Shown one piece after another: positions 1 through 6,918 of a DNA stretch of 9,677 nucleotides. Positions within the stretch are counted from its first letter, which is position 1; every line of letters begins with the position of its first letter. The stretch comes from Polaromonas sp. UBA5171. GTDB taxonomy: Bacteria; Pseudomonadota; Gammaproteobacteria; Burkholderiales; Burkholderiaceae_C. Location of the stretch: positions 1 through 9,677 of the forward strand of contig DHWX01000011.1 of assembly GCA_002413395.1 (NCBI GenBank). Direction: 5' to 3'. The notes under the pieces were generated by a model. That model was not told where the DNA came from and made no database searches. It was given only the letters and a program-made list of their open reading frames with translations. Made by a program: the position numbers and the translations under genes.

Positions 1-17
1 GCCGGTTTACGCTCTGT

Positions 18-34
18 CAACTGCCGGAAATAGG
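18..34 (-). repeat. 17-bp edge repeat, left copy
   Basis: On the minus strand this reads CCTATTTCCGGCAGTTG, identical to the last 17 bases of the window on the plus strand. It begins exactly where recognisable IS630 transposase coding ends, directly after the GAC codon for the first catalytic Asp at 35-37. The sequence continues outward to position 1 without matching anything else in the window. I infer that it is the start of a mobile element lying outside the window, which cut the IS630 gene. I do not recognise the element family. Confidence 0.6.
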
Positions 35-585
35 GTCAATGCAGATCACCGGCTCAGTCCGACACACAGGTCGGGCGTACAGTTCGAGCAGGGCGTACAT
101 GCGGCAACGGTACTCCTCAGTCAACGCCCCGATGCACCACATCACCCGGCGCCAGGGCTTGAGATCATTTTTTTGAGTATGCGCCGCACGGTTTCCCGGC
201 TCACAGTGCCCATGCCTGGCTCTTGGCGAGCGGCGCATTCGAGCTCGACCATCGTCCAGCGTTGGCGCCCCTTCGGTGGAGTCGAACACGCCAAAGCCGT
301 CACGCGCGCTTCGGCGTTGGTGTCGTACTGGCGGGGGCGTCCTGAGCGCTGCACATCGAACACCGCCACCTCCACGCCCCCTTGCAAATACGCGGCACGG
401 GCGCGCCACACTGCCGTGCGACCCATGCCCAACACCGCGATGATCTGGGCTTCGGGGATGCCACGATCCAGGCATGACAGCATATGTGCACGATTGACCT
501 CTCTCGCCTGATGCAACCCCTTGCTGCGAATCTCCTCGATAACCGAGCGATCCTCCTCGCTCAAGTTCAGTGGCGTCTGTCGCAT
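35..585 (-). pseudogene. IS630-family transposase, frameshifted and 3'-truncated
   Basis: The product would be a DDE transposase of the IS630/Tc1-mariner group. The ATG at 583-585 has a good ribosome binding site (AGGAG, about 5 nt upstream) and starts MRQTPLNLSEEDR. A helix-turn-helix region follows, including residues like QIIAVLGMGRTAVWRARAAY. The initial frame runs to a TGA at 142-144. IS630-like sequence then continues in the -1 frame from the A7 run (plus-strand T7, 168-174), giving KKNDLKPWRR, MWCIGALTEEY and EPVICID. That last motif holds the first catalytic Asp. Immediately after it the coding is replaced by the edge repeat, so the other catalytic residues are missing. About 184 residues remain of a usual 340-370 (family knowledge). 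The gene cannot encode an active transposase. Whether the frame switch is programmed frameshifting or an indel cannot be decided here. Confidence 0.85.
168..174 (-). other. A7 slippery run at IS630 frame switch
   Basis: On the minus strand the zero frame reads CTC AAA AAA ATG ATC and meets a stop 24 bases after the run (TGA at 142-144). A single -1 slip on the A7 run gives CTC AAA AAA AAT GAT, restoring the conserved IS630 reading K-K-N-D-L-K-P-W. The place and direction of the slip suit programmed -1 frameshifting, which is known in some IS families including IS630. The heptamer is not a textbook X XXY YYZ site, because the base before the two Lys codons is C. A one-base loss or a sequencing error in the homopolymer would look the same. 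Confidence 0.5.
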
Positions 586-817
586 GACAACTCCTGTGTA
601 TGCCGGTTGGCGATATACGGAGTGTAACAATGTTTCGTTACTTATGTGCAAATGTAGTAGCGTGTCTCTTGGGGCGCTGGCCGTGACATTGTTTGCCCTG
701 GGTGAGGACGACAGGTTGCGGAATCTCGTCCAGTGTGATCGAAGGAGTGTTGCTGTCTGTTTGTGCCATGCTGCCTATTATTGCTGAAAGTGCATAGATG
801 GTGTGCCAGTTTTCACC
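586..817. other. non-coding gap between IS630 remnant and CoA-transferase promoter
   Basis: I see no convincing gene on either strand; the open frames here are short and resemble no family. The part next to 585 should hold the 5' untranslated region and outer end of the IS630 element. Because the other end of that element is lost, its terminal repeat cannot be defined. One visible structure is an inverted repeat, GTAAC (624-628) and GTTAC (637-641), separated by 8 bases. It could belong to the IS630 terminus or be an operator. Confidence 0.4.
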
Positions 818-847
818 TTGACCGGCATGACATGGCGTTCATATCAT
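818..847 (+). promoter_or_regulatory. predicted sigma-70-type promoter for the CoA-transferase gene
   Basis: TTGACC at 818-823 and TATCAT at 842-847 each match the sigma-70 consensus at 5 of 6 positions, with an 18-bp spacer. They lie about 94 bp upstream of the ATG at 941 and point towards it. The call rests only on box similarity and position. Confidence 0.4.
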
Positions 848-940
848 CCACGCACATTGATCGACACGCGTCTGAAGTCGTATCAAAGCAGCGGCCGGAT
901 CTGGTTCCTGTCCTGATAATCTATAAGGAGACAATGAAAA

Positions 941-1537
941 ATGATAGTTGGAAGAATAGGCAGCGCACTGACATCCATCAAAGATGCTGTTGCCACTGTT
1001 GAAGACGGCGATACCGTGTTTTTGGGCGGCTATTTTCATTACCGTCATCCCATGATGGCGGTGAGAGAGCTGATTCGACAGCGAAAAAAGAACCTTACGC
1101 TTATCGTCGGTTTGTCTGGAATCGGCGCCGATATTCTGATCGGCATGGGCTGCGTTAAGAAGGTCATATTCGGCTTCGTTAGCCTGGATATTCTTGGCAT
1201 GGCGCCATCGTTCCGAAGAAAAATCGAGTCCGGCGAAGTCGAGCAATCCGACTATGGCGACTTAGCTTTGATCAGGTCGCTGGAGGCTGCCCAACGAAAG
1301 GTAAGCCATGTTCCGATCCGAGCCTGGATCGGCTCGGATATGACGGCGCATCATCCAGGCAAAGTGGTCGATTTCTTCGGCGAGAAGCTGTTCGCAGTTC
1401 CAGCCCTCCGGCCCGATGTTGCTATCGTTCACGCTCAATGGGCCGACACATCCGGAAATATGATTCTCGAAGGAGAGTCCTACGAGGCCTGTCGGCAAGA
1501 TTCGTGTAAAAACCTGCCACATCGCCATTTCTCATGA
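941..1537 (+). pseudogene. CoA-transferase family I alpha subunit (GctA-like), 3'-truncated
   Basis: The intact protein would be one subunit of a heteromeric CoA-transferase moving CoA between organic acids; the substrate cannot be told from this fragment. The N-terminus has the typical SIKDAVATVEDGDTVFLGG segment (residues 12-30) with the Gly-Gly turn. Later segments such as PALRPDVAIVHAQWAD (154-169) and GNMILEGESY (172-181) also fit the GctA-like branch. AAGGAG at 925-930 lies 10 nt before the ATG, slightly long but usable. Native coding ends at about residue 181 (1483-1486). The last 16 codons to the TGA at 1535-1537 are read from the inverted repeat of the Tn3-family element. Family members usually have about 260-320 residues, so roughly a third is lost. 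The beta subunit, normally the next gene, is absent. The product is probably non-functional. Confidence 0.85.
1486..1524 (+). repeat. left terminal inverted repeat of Tn3-family element
   Basis: This is a 39-bp stretch whose exact reverse complement is at 4573-4611. It starts GGCCTGTCGGCAAGATTCG and ends CTGCCACATCG. The outermost G (1486) may belong to the flank, in which case the repeat is the 38 bp typical of the Tn3 family. Base 1525 is the first mismatch on the inner side. Confidence 0.95.
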
Positions 1538-1605
1538 TTTTTGGCTTGGCAGCGTAGGTGCTTTGCAGTTGGTATGGTTCACGGTCCTGTCACTTTGGGC
1601 ACCGT

Positions 1606-1654
1606 ATGACATCCACCCCCCGCGCGCGTAATTTATCCAGAGCTACCTGATCCG
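1606..1654 (+). other. probable true 5' end of tnpA with a frame break at a C6 run
   Basis: The ATG at 1606 opens a reading M-T-S-T-P-R-A-R that stops at 1648-1650. The frame used by the rest of the transposase is open from 1610 and reads V-I-Y-P-E-L-P-D-P just before the ATG at 1655, which looks like genuine N-terminal sequence. Removing one C from the C6 run at 1616-1621 joins them as M-T-S-T-P-A-R-V-I-Y-P-E-L. The original start was therefore probably 1606, and the ATG at 1655 is internal. Confidence 0.5.
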
Positions 1655-2692
1655 ATGACTCCGGGCGACTTGCAGCAACTCTTCAGCCCGAACTTTGATG
1701 AGAGAAAGTGGGCGCCAACCGTTGCGCGAACAGTCGAGTCACAGGTGGCATTGTTAGTGCAGCTGAAGATTTTTCAGACTATTGGGCGATTTCGACATGG
1801 CACCGATATCCCCCCGTCCATCATTGAACACGTGGCCCGTCGCATGGGGATGGAATCAGGATCGGAGCTGACTTTCCCTGACCGAACACTGTATCGACAT
1901 CGCCCTGCGATTCTCAAACGCCTTAAAGTGGTTTCGTGGGGTCCCGAGGCCCGTGCCCTTGCACAAACAACCATGCGTAGGGCTGCCCAAGCTCGCACAG
2001 ACCCGGTCGACATCATCAACGCGGCCATTGATGCGCTCATTCGGCATGGCTACGAATTGCCTGCTCTTGTTGCTTTACGTCGACTCGCCGGCACTGCCCA
2101 CAGAAACGTCAATGCGACCCAATGGAGTGATGTTTGTGGCCATCTTGACGCTGCGCAACGGGCAGTGCTGCAAGCACTGTTGATCGTCAATCCGAAGACG
2201 CAGAAGTCACCATTCGCCAGACTATGCGCGAATCCAGGCAGGCCTACCCGGAAAAATCTCACTGCTCTGATTGATCGCTACCACTGGCTTGAAACGTTGC
2301 CCAACCCAACAACAGCATTGCAGGCGATCGCGGATTCAAAAATATCGCAATGGGCCAATGAGGCCAAGCGCCTCAGTGCGATTGAACTGCGGGAGTATGT
2401 CGCCCCACGGCGGCACACCTTGTTGATGGCTGTGATTTACGACGCGCGCGGCCAGGTGCTTGATGACTTGACGCAAATGTTGCTGAAGTTCTCCCGGAAA
2501 ATCGAGTGGAAAAGTGAACAGCGTTTAACGGAGTGGTATCAAAAACGGCACCACAAAACGGACGCACTCATCCGTGCCCTTCGTGATTCGCTCAAAGTGC
2601 TTGGAATGGAAGCTGACCCAGTGCAAAAAGTGTCAGAGGTGGAGACGCTATTTTCGAGTCACGGGTCGCGAGGCCCTTGCGCAGGGCTGTGA
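1655..2692 (+). pseudogene. tnpA: Tn3-family transposase TnpA, N-terminal part
   Basis: This is the DNA-binding N-terminal part of a Tn3-family transposase of the DUF4158 type, 345 residues from the ATG at 1655. Family-like segments include DLQQLFSPNFDERKWA (5-20), SQVALLVQLKIFQTIGRF (29-46) and PSIIEHVARRMG (54-65). The frame ends at a TGA at 2690-2692, but recognisable TnpA sequence leaves this frame at about 2651-2665 and continues in the +1 frame. Dropping one T from the T4 run at 2651-2654 gives a smooth continuation (E-T-L-F-R-V-T-G-R-E-A-L-A-Q). Read as it stands, translation would end before the catalytic domain. Confidence 0.85.
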
Positions 2693-2876
2693 GGAACACC
2701 TACGCCATGACCGGCAGAACTGGCGCCCCTTTGCGCGGGCCGTGTTTGTTCCGTTGCGCAGCGTACTACTGCGTTTGGTTGAGATGTTGCCTCTGCAGGG
2801 TGCACCGACAACCGAGGGACTACTGCGACTTGTCGGTCACTTTCAAGTCAATTATCGTCACAGTCTGACTTTGTAG
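2655..2876 (+). pseudogene. tnpA: middle segment of TnpA in a shifted frame
   Basis: This is about 70 codons in the frame starting at positions divisible by three, reading for example GREALAQGCEEHL, NWRPFARAVFVPLRS and LLRLVGHFQVNYRH before the TAG at 2874-2876. The sequence fits the part of Tn3-type TnpA just before the domain at 2888. It has no start of its own. Near 2859-2865 the coding moves back to the original frame, where it reads Q-S-D-F-V-A-V-D-D-V into the downstream part. This requires one missing base near 2861. With the extra base near 2651 it makes a compensating pair of indels. Confidence 0.7.
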
Positions 2877-2887
2877 CTGTCGACGAT

Positions 2888-4564
2888 GTGGCTCCCAATA
2901 CGTTGCCGCGCGAGTGGTATGCCCTCGTGCATGACCATGCCAATGACAAACAGTTGTTCAACCGACGCCAATTGGAGGTCGTTGCCATTCTTGAGCTGGC
3001 GGCGGCAATCAAGGCAGGTGAAGTTTTCGTGAGCGGCTCCTTGAGCTTTGATCGGTTCTGGGATCGTTTGCCGTCCGAAGCGGCTTCCCCGACTGCGATC
3101 GACGCATATGCCACTGCGCGCGGATGGGCCCATGGCGCCGACGGTTTGGTGCGTGCAGTGAAAACCGCCCTTGAACAGAAAGCCGGTTTTCTTGATAACG
3201 CAGTGGGCAGTGGCCAACAGGCGTACCTGCAACGGGGAAGGCACGGGCGGCCAGTCGTAACGCGGCTACGCGCAGTGGTCACGCCCGAATCTGCGATCGA
3301 TCTTGAGAATCAGATGATGGCGCACATGCCCGAGCGTGCTGTGTTGGAGGCGATTTCCAACACAGAAAACTGGGCTCAGTGGGGCCGGCATTTTGGGCCC
3401 CCGTCCCGGCTTGGTCCCCAGATTAAAGACGCCAACCATCGCTACGTGCTGACCACCTTTGCCTACGGCTGCGGACTCGGCCCAACGGAAGCTGCGCGCC
3501 ATCTCGGCGGAACTGTCTCGGCTGATCAACTGGCCTTTGCCGATCGTCGCCATGTCGACATTGCAGACTTACGGGCCGCCTCTGCTGACTTGATCAACCT
3601 GTATGCCAGATTTGAGTTGCCACAACAATGGGGGACGGGACAATCCGCAGCCGCCGACGGCACGCATTTCGAAACGTATGAAGACAACCTGCTTGCCGAG
3701 CATCACATTCGTTACGGCAAGACCGGTGGTATCGCTTACCGCCACGTTGCGGATAACTATATCGCGTTGTTCAGCCGCTTCATCGCCTGCGGAACCTACG
3801 AGGCGACCTATATTCTGGATGCGTTGCTTCAAAATCTTTCCGATGTACAGCCCAATCGAGTACATGCGGACACCCATGGTCAGTCAGCCGCCGTTTTCGG
3901 ACTGGCGTACTTGTTGGGAATTGAGCTGATGCCGCGCATTCGACGTTGGCATACGTTGAATCTGTATCGGTCTGATAACGCCAACAGGTACTCAAGAATC
4001 AACTCGCTTTTCTCCGGTACGGTCAACTGGATGCTGATCCATGAGCACTATCCCCTATTCATGCAGCTTGCGCTGGCAATCCAGAGCGGCACGATCGCGC
4101 CCTCTGCGGTTTTGGCGAAGGTCAATAGCTACAGCACCAAAAATCGATTCGCTCTGGCTTTGAAAGAACTTGGTAACGCGGTGCGCACAACGTACTTGCT
4201 GGAATGGATCATGGACGAATCACTGCGTCGCACGGTCCATAAGGGGACGACCAAGATCGAGCGGCATCACAAATTCGCCAAGCACCTCGCCTTCGGCGCT
4301 GGTGGTCATCTCCGGTCAAATAACCCTGCTGATCAAGAAAAAGCCATCGTTTACAACGAACTTGTAGCCAATGCAGTGGCGCTGCAAAACGTGGTGGATC
4401 AGACGCAGGCCCTTCACACCCTGAAGTCCAAGGGCGTCAGCATCCGTCCCGCCGATTTGGCCTTTTTGAGCCCGTATGCCACCAGCAAACTCAAGCGATT
4501 CGGTGACTACCCAACCGACCTGAAACCCGAGGCGATGCCGACTTGTACGAACTTGCCGCAATAG
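2888..4564 (+). pseudogene. tnpA: Tn3-family transposase TnpA, catalytic C-terminal part
   Basis: This part carries the RNase H-fold catalytic domain that cuts the ends of the element and joins them to target DNA. Counting from the GTG at 2888 (558 residues), the likely DDE triad is Asp257 in AAADGTHFE, Asp328 in HADTHGQ and Glu458 in TTKIERHH. The region around YRHVADNYIALFSRF (284-298) and the tail segment NNPADQEKAIVYNELVANA (478-496) are typical of Tn3 transposases. The GTG at 2888 is simply the first start-like codon in the open frame; the same frame reads through upstream codons S-D-F-V-A-V-D-D. I therefore treat this as the downstream piece of a broken tnpA, not an independent gene. 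The TAG at 4562-4564 lies 8 bp before the right inverted repeat. Confidence 0.88.
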
Positions 4565-4572
4565 CATTCGGT

Positions 4573-4611
4573 CGATGTGGCAGGTTTTTACACGAATCTT
4601 GCCGACAGGCC
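4573..4611 (-). repeat. right terminal inverted repeat of Tn3-family element
   Basis: Exact 39-bp reverse complement of 1486-1524. Its outer end abuts codon AAT (Asn) of a phospholipase D HKD motif, so the element's edge here is sharply defined. It lies 8 bp after the transposase stop. Confidence 0.95.
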
Positions 4612-4708
4612 AATCACCGGAAGATGGTGATTGCGGATGGCGAACGGCTGTGGTCGGGTGGCCGCAATCTCGCTGCTGAATACTTTATCGGCGACCCGGC
4701 CTTGAAGA
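4612..4708 (+). pseudogene. phospholipase D/cardiolipin synthase-type gene fragment (HKD motif)
   Basis: Thirty-two codons remain, starting at 4612, with neither start nor stop. They read NHRKMVIADGERL followed by WSGGRNLAAEYF and IGDPA. This is the HKD signature H-x-K-x4-D (His at 4615-4617, Lys at 4621-4623, Asp at 4636-4638), followed by the Gly-Gly-x-Asn element of phosphatidyl-transferase enzymes. The left side is cut by the Tn3-family repeat and the right side by the IS5 terminus. The rest of the gene (several hundred codons in the family) is not in the window. It is a clear relic without function, useful for reconstructing the original locus. Confidence 0.8.
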
Positions 4709-4728
4709 GGCGTTGTTGAATAAATCGG
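4709..4728 (+). repeat. left inverted repeat of IS5-family element
   Basis: Pairs with 5782-5801 over 20 bp with one mismatch (A versus C at the eleventh base). It directly abuts the last codons of the phospholipase D relic. Confidence 0.85.
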
Positions 4729-4791
4729 AAATTGGCCGCCACTCCTGCCAACTGGCATGATTCGGGTCGAGTCCACCTTCAAAAGCAGCAA

Positions 4792-5745
4792 GTGCCCTAC
4801 AAACACAGCCAGAGCGGCAGCCACAAGTTCACCAAGCCAAAGTACAAGGTGACCAACTGGCCTGAGTACAACGACGCACTGCGTCGGCGCGGCGACTTTA
4901 CAGTCTGGTTTACTGAGGGTGCGATCGCTGACTGGCACCCCGCCAAAACGGGAGCACGTGGGCGACCACAGGAATACTCGGACCATTCTATCGAGACAGC
5001 CATATTGATACGTCAAGTGTTTCATCTTGCGCTTCGGCAGACCGAGGGTTTTATGAACTCAGTTGCACGCGCGATGGGCTCAGACATTTGCATCCCCGAC
5101 TTCAGCCGCATCTCCAGACGTAGCATCGAGCTGCCTCGCCACGTGCTGAGCAAAGCGATGCAACCCGGCGCGCTGGTCATCGTGGATTCGACTGGTCTGA
5201 AGGTCTACGGGAAAGACGAATGGCACCAAGAAAAGCATGCCGTCCCCGCTCGCAGAACATGGCGCAAGCTGCATCTGATGGTCGACGAAAACCACCAACT
5301 TCTGGCCTGTGAACTCACCACGCCGGAAGTCGGCGACTCCACTGCCGTTGCTGACTTGCTCGATCAGATTGACAGCCCGTTTGAGACCTTCATAGGTGAT
5401 GGCGCTTACGATTCAGAGGCAGTTTCCAAAGCGGTAGTGACCAAGCAATGTGACGCCAAAATTGTGGTGCCACCGCACAAGACAGCAGTGTGGTCCAGTG
5501 ACGGTGACACCATGCGTGATAGGCATATCCGAGAGATCAAAGCACACGGCAAAATAGCCTGGCAGAGGAAGAACGGTTATGGATTGCGCGCACACGCCGA
5601 GTTGGCAATACAGCGCTACAAGCGCATCATCGCCTCAGCGATGAAAGCGCGTAGACTGCCGCAACAAAAAACGGAAGCATGGATCAGTGCGTCTGCACTC
5701 AATACCATGACCAATCTTGGCATGCCGGTGTCGGTGAAAATCTGA
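4792..5745 (+). CDS. IS5-family transposase (IS903-like)
   Basis: This DDE transposase moves the 1.1-kb element around it. From the GTG at 4792 it has 317 residues, near the family's usual 305-330. I chose this start because it gives VPYKHSQSGSHKF, the normal N-terminus of this group; upstream only a TTG at 4732 is in frame, and that lies at the edge of the terminal repeat region. The ribosome binding site is weak. The catalytic residues are Asp132 (VDSTGLKVYG), Asp203 (IGDGAYD) and Glu270. The last sits in a perfect Y-x2-R-x3-E-x6-K signature (Tyr263, Arg266, Glu270, Lys277). RRTWRKLHLMVD (154-165) is also typical. The frame is uninterrupted to the TGA at 5743-5745, so the enzyme is probably functional. 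Confidence 0.93.
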   Translation: MPYKHSQSGSHKFTKPKYKVTNWPEYNDALRRRGDFTVWFTEGAIADWHPAKTGARGRPQEYSDHSIETAILIRQVFHLALRQTEGFMNSVARAMGSDICIPDFSRISRRSIELPRHVLSKAMQPGALVIVDSTGLKVYGKDEWHQEKHAVPARRTWRKLHLMVDENHQLLACELTTPEVGDSTAVADLLDQIDSPFETFIGDGAYDSEAVSKAVVTKQCDAKIVVPPHKTAVWSSDGDTMRDRHIREIKAHGKIAWQRKNGYGLRAHAELAIQRYKRIIASAMKARRLPQQKTEAWISASALNTMTNLGMPVSVKI

Positions 5746-5781
5746 AATGAAGTGGGAATTCGGGGTCGCCTCGACCACATC

Positions 5782-5801
5782 CCGATTTATGCAACAACGC
5801 C
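5782..5801 (-). repeat. right inverted repeat of IS5-family element
   Basis: Partner of 4709-4728 with one mismatch. It abuts codon 53-54 of the universal stress protein fragment on the minus strand. The C at 5801 can be counted either as the last base of the element or as part of that codon. Confidence 0.85.
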
Positions 5802-5962
5802 GTATACATGCCGCCATGAGGTCCGACTAACATTGGGGGCCGCGGCATCACGGCGATGAGAGTCAGCTCCGCTTGGCTCCATTGCGCAATTTCATGGCAG
5901 TCCAGTAACGCGCATTGTCCGGATACAGAGCCGTCATAAGCCAGCAATATTCGTTTGTACAT
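5802..5962 (-). pseudogene. universal stress protein (UspA family), 3'-truncated
   Basis: From the ATG at 5960-5962 the protein starts MYKRILLAYDGSVSG, the standard first strand and Asp-Gly-Ser loop of UspA-fold proteins. It continues through a helix (ALLDCHEIAQW) and second strand (AELTLIAVM, residues 31-39). About 53 native codons remain; the frame then enters the IS5 terminal repeat. Family members have about 140-160 residues, so the C-terminal nucleotide-binding motif is lost. An in-frame ATG at 5977 is possible, but MYKRI is the usual beginning. No strong ribosome binding site is visible. Confidence 0.8.
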
Positions 5963-6173
5963 GAGACACCCGTTCATGCCATTGCGCCGAAAACTATTCC
6001 TTTGCAGGTCCAGTAATCAGAGGAAGAAGGCATGTTGACAAATTTGATCATCCTGTCACTCCAAAGAGTCGATCAATTATCTCAACAACTGTGATCCTTC
6101 AAGTCACCACCTCTGTCAAGCGTCGTGCCTTGAAGGGCGCCAGATTTCTTCGCACGGGGAAGATTTTCAGACA
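5963..6173. other. intergenic region between the stress-protein fragment and pepE
   Basis: About 210 bp without a gene. It lies upstream of the minus-strand stress-protein fragment and downstream of pepE. An inverted repeat, CCTTCAAG (6096-6103) and CTTGAAGG (6129-6136), has a 25-base loop and no T-run, so it is not a clear terminator. Two related pentamers, TTGAC and TTGAT, sit as a direct repeat spaced 4 bases apart near 6034-6047. They do not form the palindrome expected of an FNR/Anr site. I cannot assign a promoter with confidence. Confidence 0.35.
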
Positions 6174-6866
6174 TCAAGGGATGTGAACGATCTGCCCCTG
6201 GTGCAGCTCCTGTGGAGCTTCTCCGTGGCAGAACATATACCCGGTTTGAAGGCCGCCGAACGTGGTGGTGTCACCGTTGACTTCCAACCAATCGCCTTCT
6301 GGCAAGCCGACAACCGTCGCTTGCGGGTTGGCCACAAGATACTCGTCAATTCTTTGGTTACGCGTTTCCCCCTCATGTCCTGCGGGTAACGCATTGGTGT
6401 AGTGCGGATTGATCTGAAAACCTACAAGTCCAAGTGCCTCAAACCCGTTCGGATCAACGATCGGCATGTCGTTGGTGGTGCAAATCGAGGGAGACGCCAA
6501 ATTAGCGCCTGCGCTCCAGCCAACGTAAGGTGTCCCGGTCCTCACGCTTGCGCGGATAACCTCCAGGATGCCACGCCGGCGGCATTCTTTGAGCAGCTGG
6601 AAAGTATTGCCGCCGCCCACCACGATTAGTTCAGCCCGCCCGATTGCATCGCTGTCAGCGGTATGGGCGCCAAACAATTTCAGACCAGTTGGGTCCAATG
6701 CCGCCTGCACTTTCGCTGTGTACTCGTCCCAGCTGAAGGTGACACCGGCGAATGGCACGAACAGTGCCCGGGTACACCCCCCAGCAAGTGTTCGAATGAG
6801 GTCGAGCGCGTGGATCAGAAAACTTCCGTCGGGTGACCCGGAATTGCTGAGGAGAAGAAGTTTCAT
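6174..6866 (-). CDS. pepE: peptidase E (alpha-aspartyl dipeptidase, family S51)
   Basis: This is a cytoplasmic serine peptidase of family S51 that cleaves dipeptides with an N-terminal aspartate. The ATG at 6864-6866 follows AAGG at 5-nt spacing and gives 230 residues, almost the same as the 229 of enterobacterial PepE; an upstream in-frame TTG at 6884 is less likely. The nucleophile is Ser118 in the elbow GWSAGAN. The other catalytic residues fit Asp133 (TTNDMPIVDP) and His155 (INPHY), each two positions from the Ser120/Asp135/His157 reported for the Salmonella enzyme. The VVGGGNTFQLL segment (82-92) is also diagnostic. The gene appears intact. It lies 52 bp downstream of the aldo/keto reductase on the same strand and could share its transcript. 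Confidence 0.93.
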   Translation of the reverse strand: MKLLLLSNSGSPDGSFLIHALDLIRTLAGGCTRALFVPFAGVTFSWDEYTAKVQAALDPTGLKLFGAHTADSDAIGRAELIVVGGGNTFQLLKECRRRGILEVIRASVRTGTPYVGWSAGANLASPSICTTNDMPIVDPNGFEALGLVGFQINPHYTNALPAGHEGETRNQRIDEYLVANPQATVVGLPEGDWLEVNGDTTTFGGLQTGYMFCHGEAPQELHQGQIVHIP

Positions 6867-6882
6867 CTTGCCTTTTGTAGTC

Positions 6883-6898
6883 AATTTTTTGAAAAATT
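6883..6898. repeat. A/T-rich palindrome between the reductase and pepE
   Basis: AATTTTT and AAAAATT flank a two-base centre (TG). The palindrome lies 16 bp upstream of the pepE start, inside the 52-bp gap after the aldo/keto reductase stop. It could be an operator or a weak RNA hairpin; in sequence this rich in A and T it may have no function. Confidence 0.3.
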
Positions 6899-6918
6899 AT
6901 GCCGGTGAGAGACACTAT

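Larger units (their letters stand above)
1486..4611 (+). mobile_element. Tn3-family element, transposase only (IS-like)
   Basis: The element is about 3.13 kb, bounded by perfect 39-bp inverted repeats, and carries one transposase gene reading left to right whose stop lies 8 bp from the right repeat. There is no resolvase, res site or passenger gene, so it resembles the IS-type members of the Tn3 family. Its outer ends read GGCCTGTCGG rather than the usual GGGG start. Tn3-family insertion normally gives a 5-bp duplication, but the flanks do not match (TACGA or ACGAG on the left, AATCA or CAATC on the right, depending on which base is taken as the end). The left flank is a CoA-transferase gene and the right flank a phospholipase D-type gene. 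This fits an adjacent deletion made by replicative transposition or a later recombination. The transposase frame is broken, so the copy is probably inactive unless the indels are sequencing errors. Confidence 0.9.
4709..5801 (+). mobile_element. complete IS5-family insertion sequence
   Basis: The element is 1093 bp, bounded by imperfect inverted repeats that read GGCGTTGTTGAATAAATCGG at the left end and GGCGTTGTTGCATAAATCGG at the right end, close to the IS903-like group. It carries one transposase gene in the plus direction. IS903-like elements usually make a 9-bp duplication, but the flanks differ: CCTTGAAGA on the left, GTATACATG on the right. The left flank is the phospholipase D relic and the right flank a universal stress protein gene on the opposite strand. 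The element therefore sits at a rearrangement junction. Confidence 0.9.

Noticed and set aside
934..1002. Short peptide frame starting at ATG 934, just before the CoA-transferase start
   Set aside because: Only 3 nt from the Shine-Dalgarno sequence, no family resemblance, and the frame overlaps the clear CoA-transferase N-terminus at 941.
2888..4564. Treating the catalytic part of tnpA as an independent intact gene
   Set aside because: Transposase-like residues continue upstream of the GTG in the same frame and, before that, in a shifted frame. The DUF4158-type N-terminal part is on the other side of the breaks.
6034..6047. FNR/Anr-type box upstream of the stress-protein fragment
   Set aside because: The two TTGAY pentamers are direct, not inverted, repeats; the expected TTGAT-N4-ATCAA palindrome is absent.
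6096..6136. Inverted repeat CCTTCAAG/CTTGAAGG as a terminator after pepE
   Set aside because: The loop is 25 bases, the stem only 8, and no T-run follows in the pepE direction.
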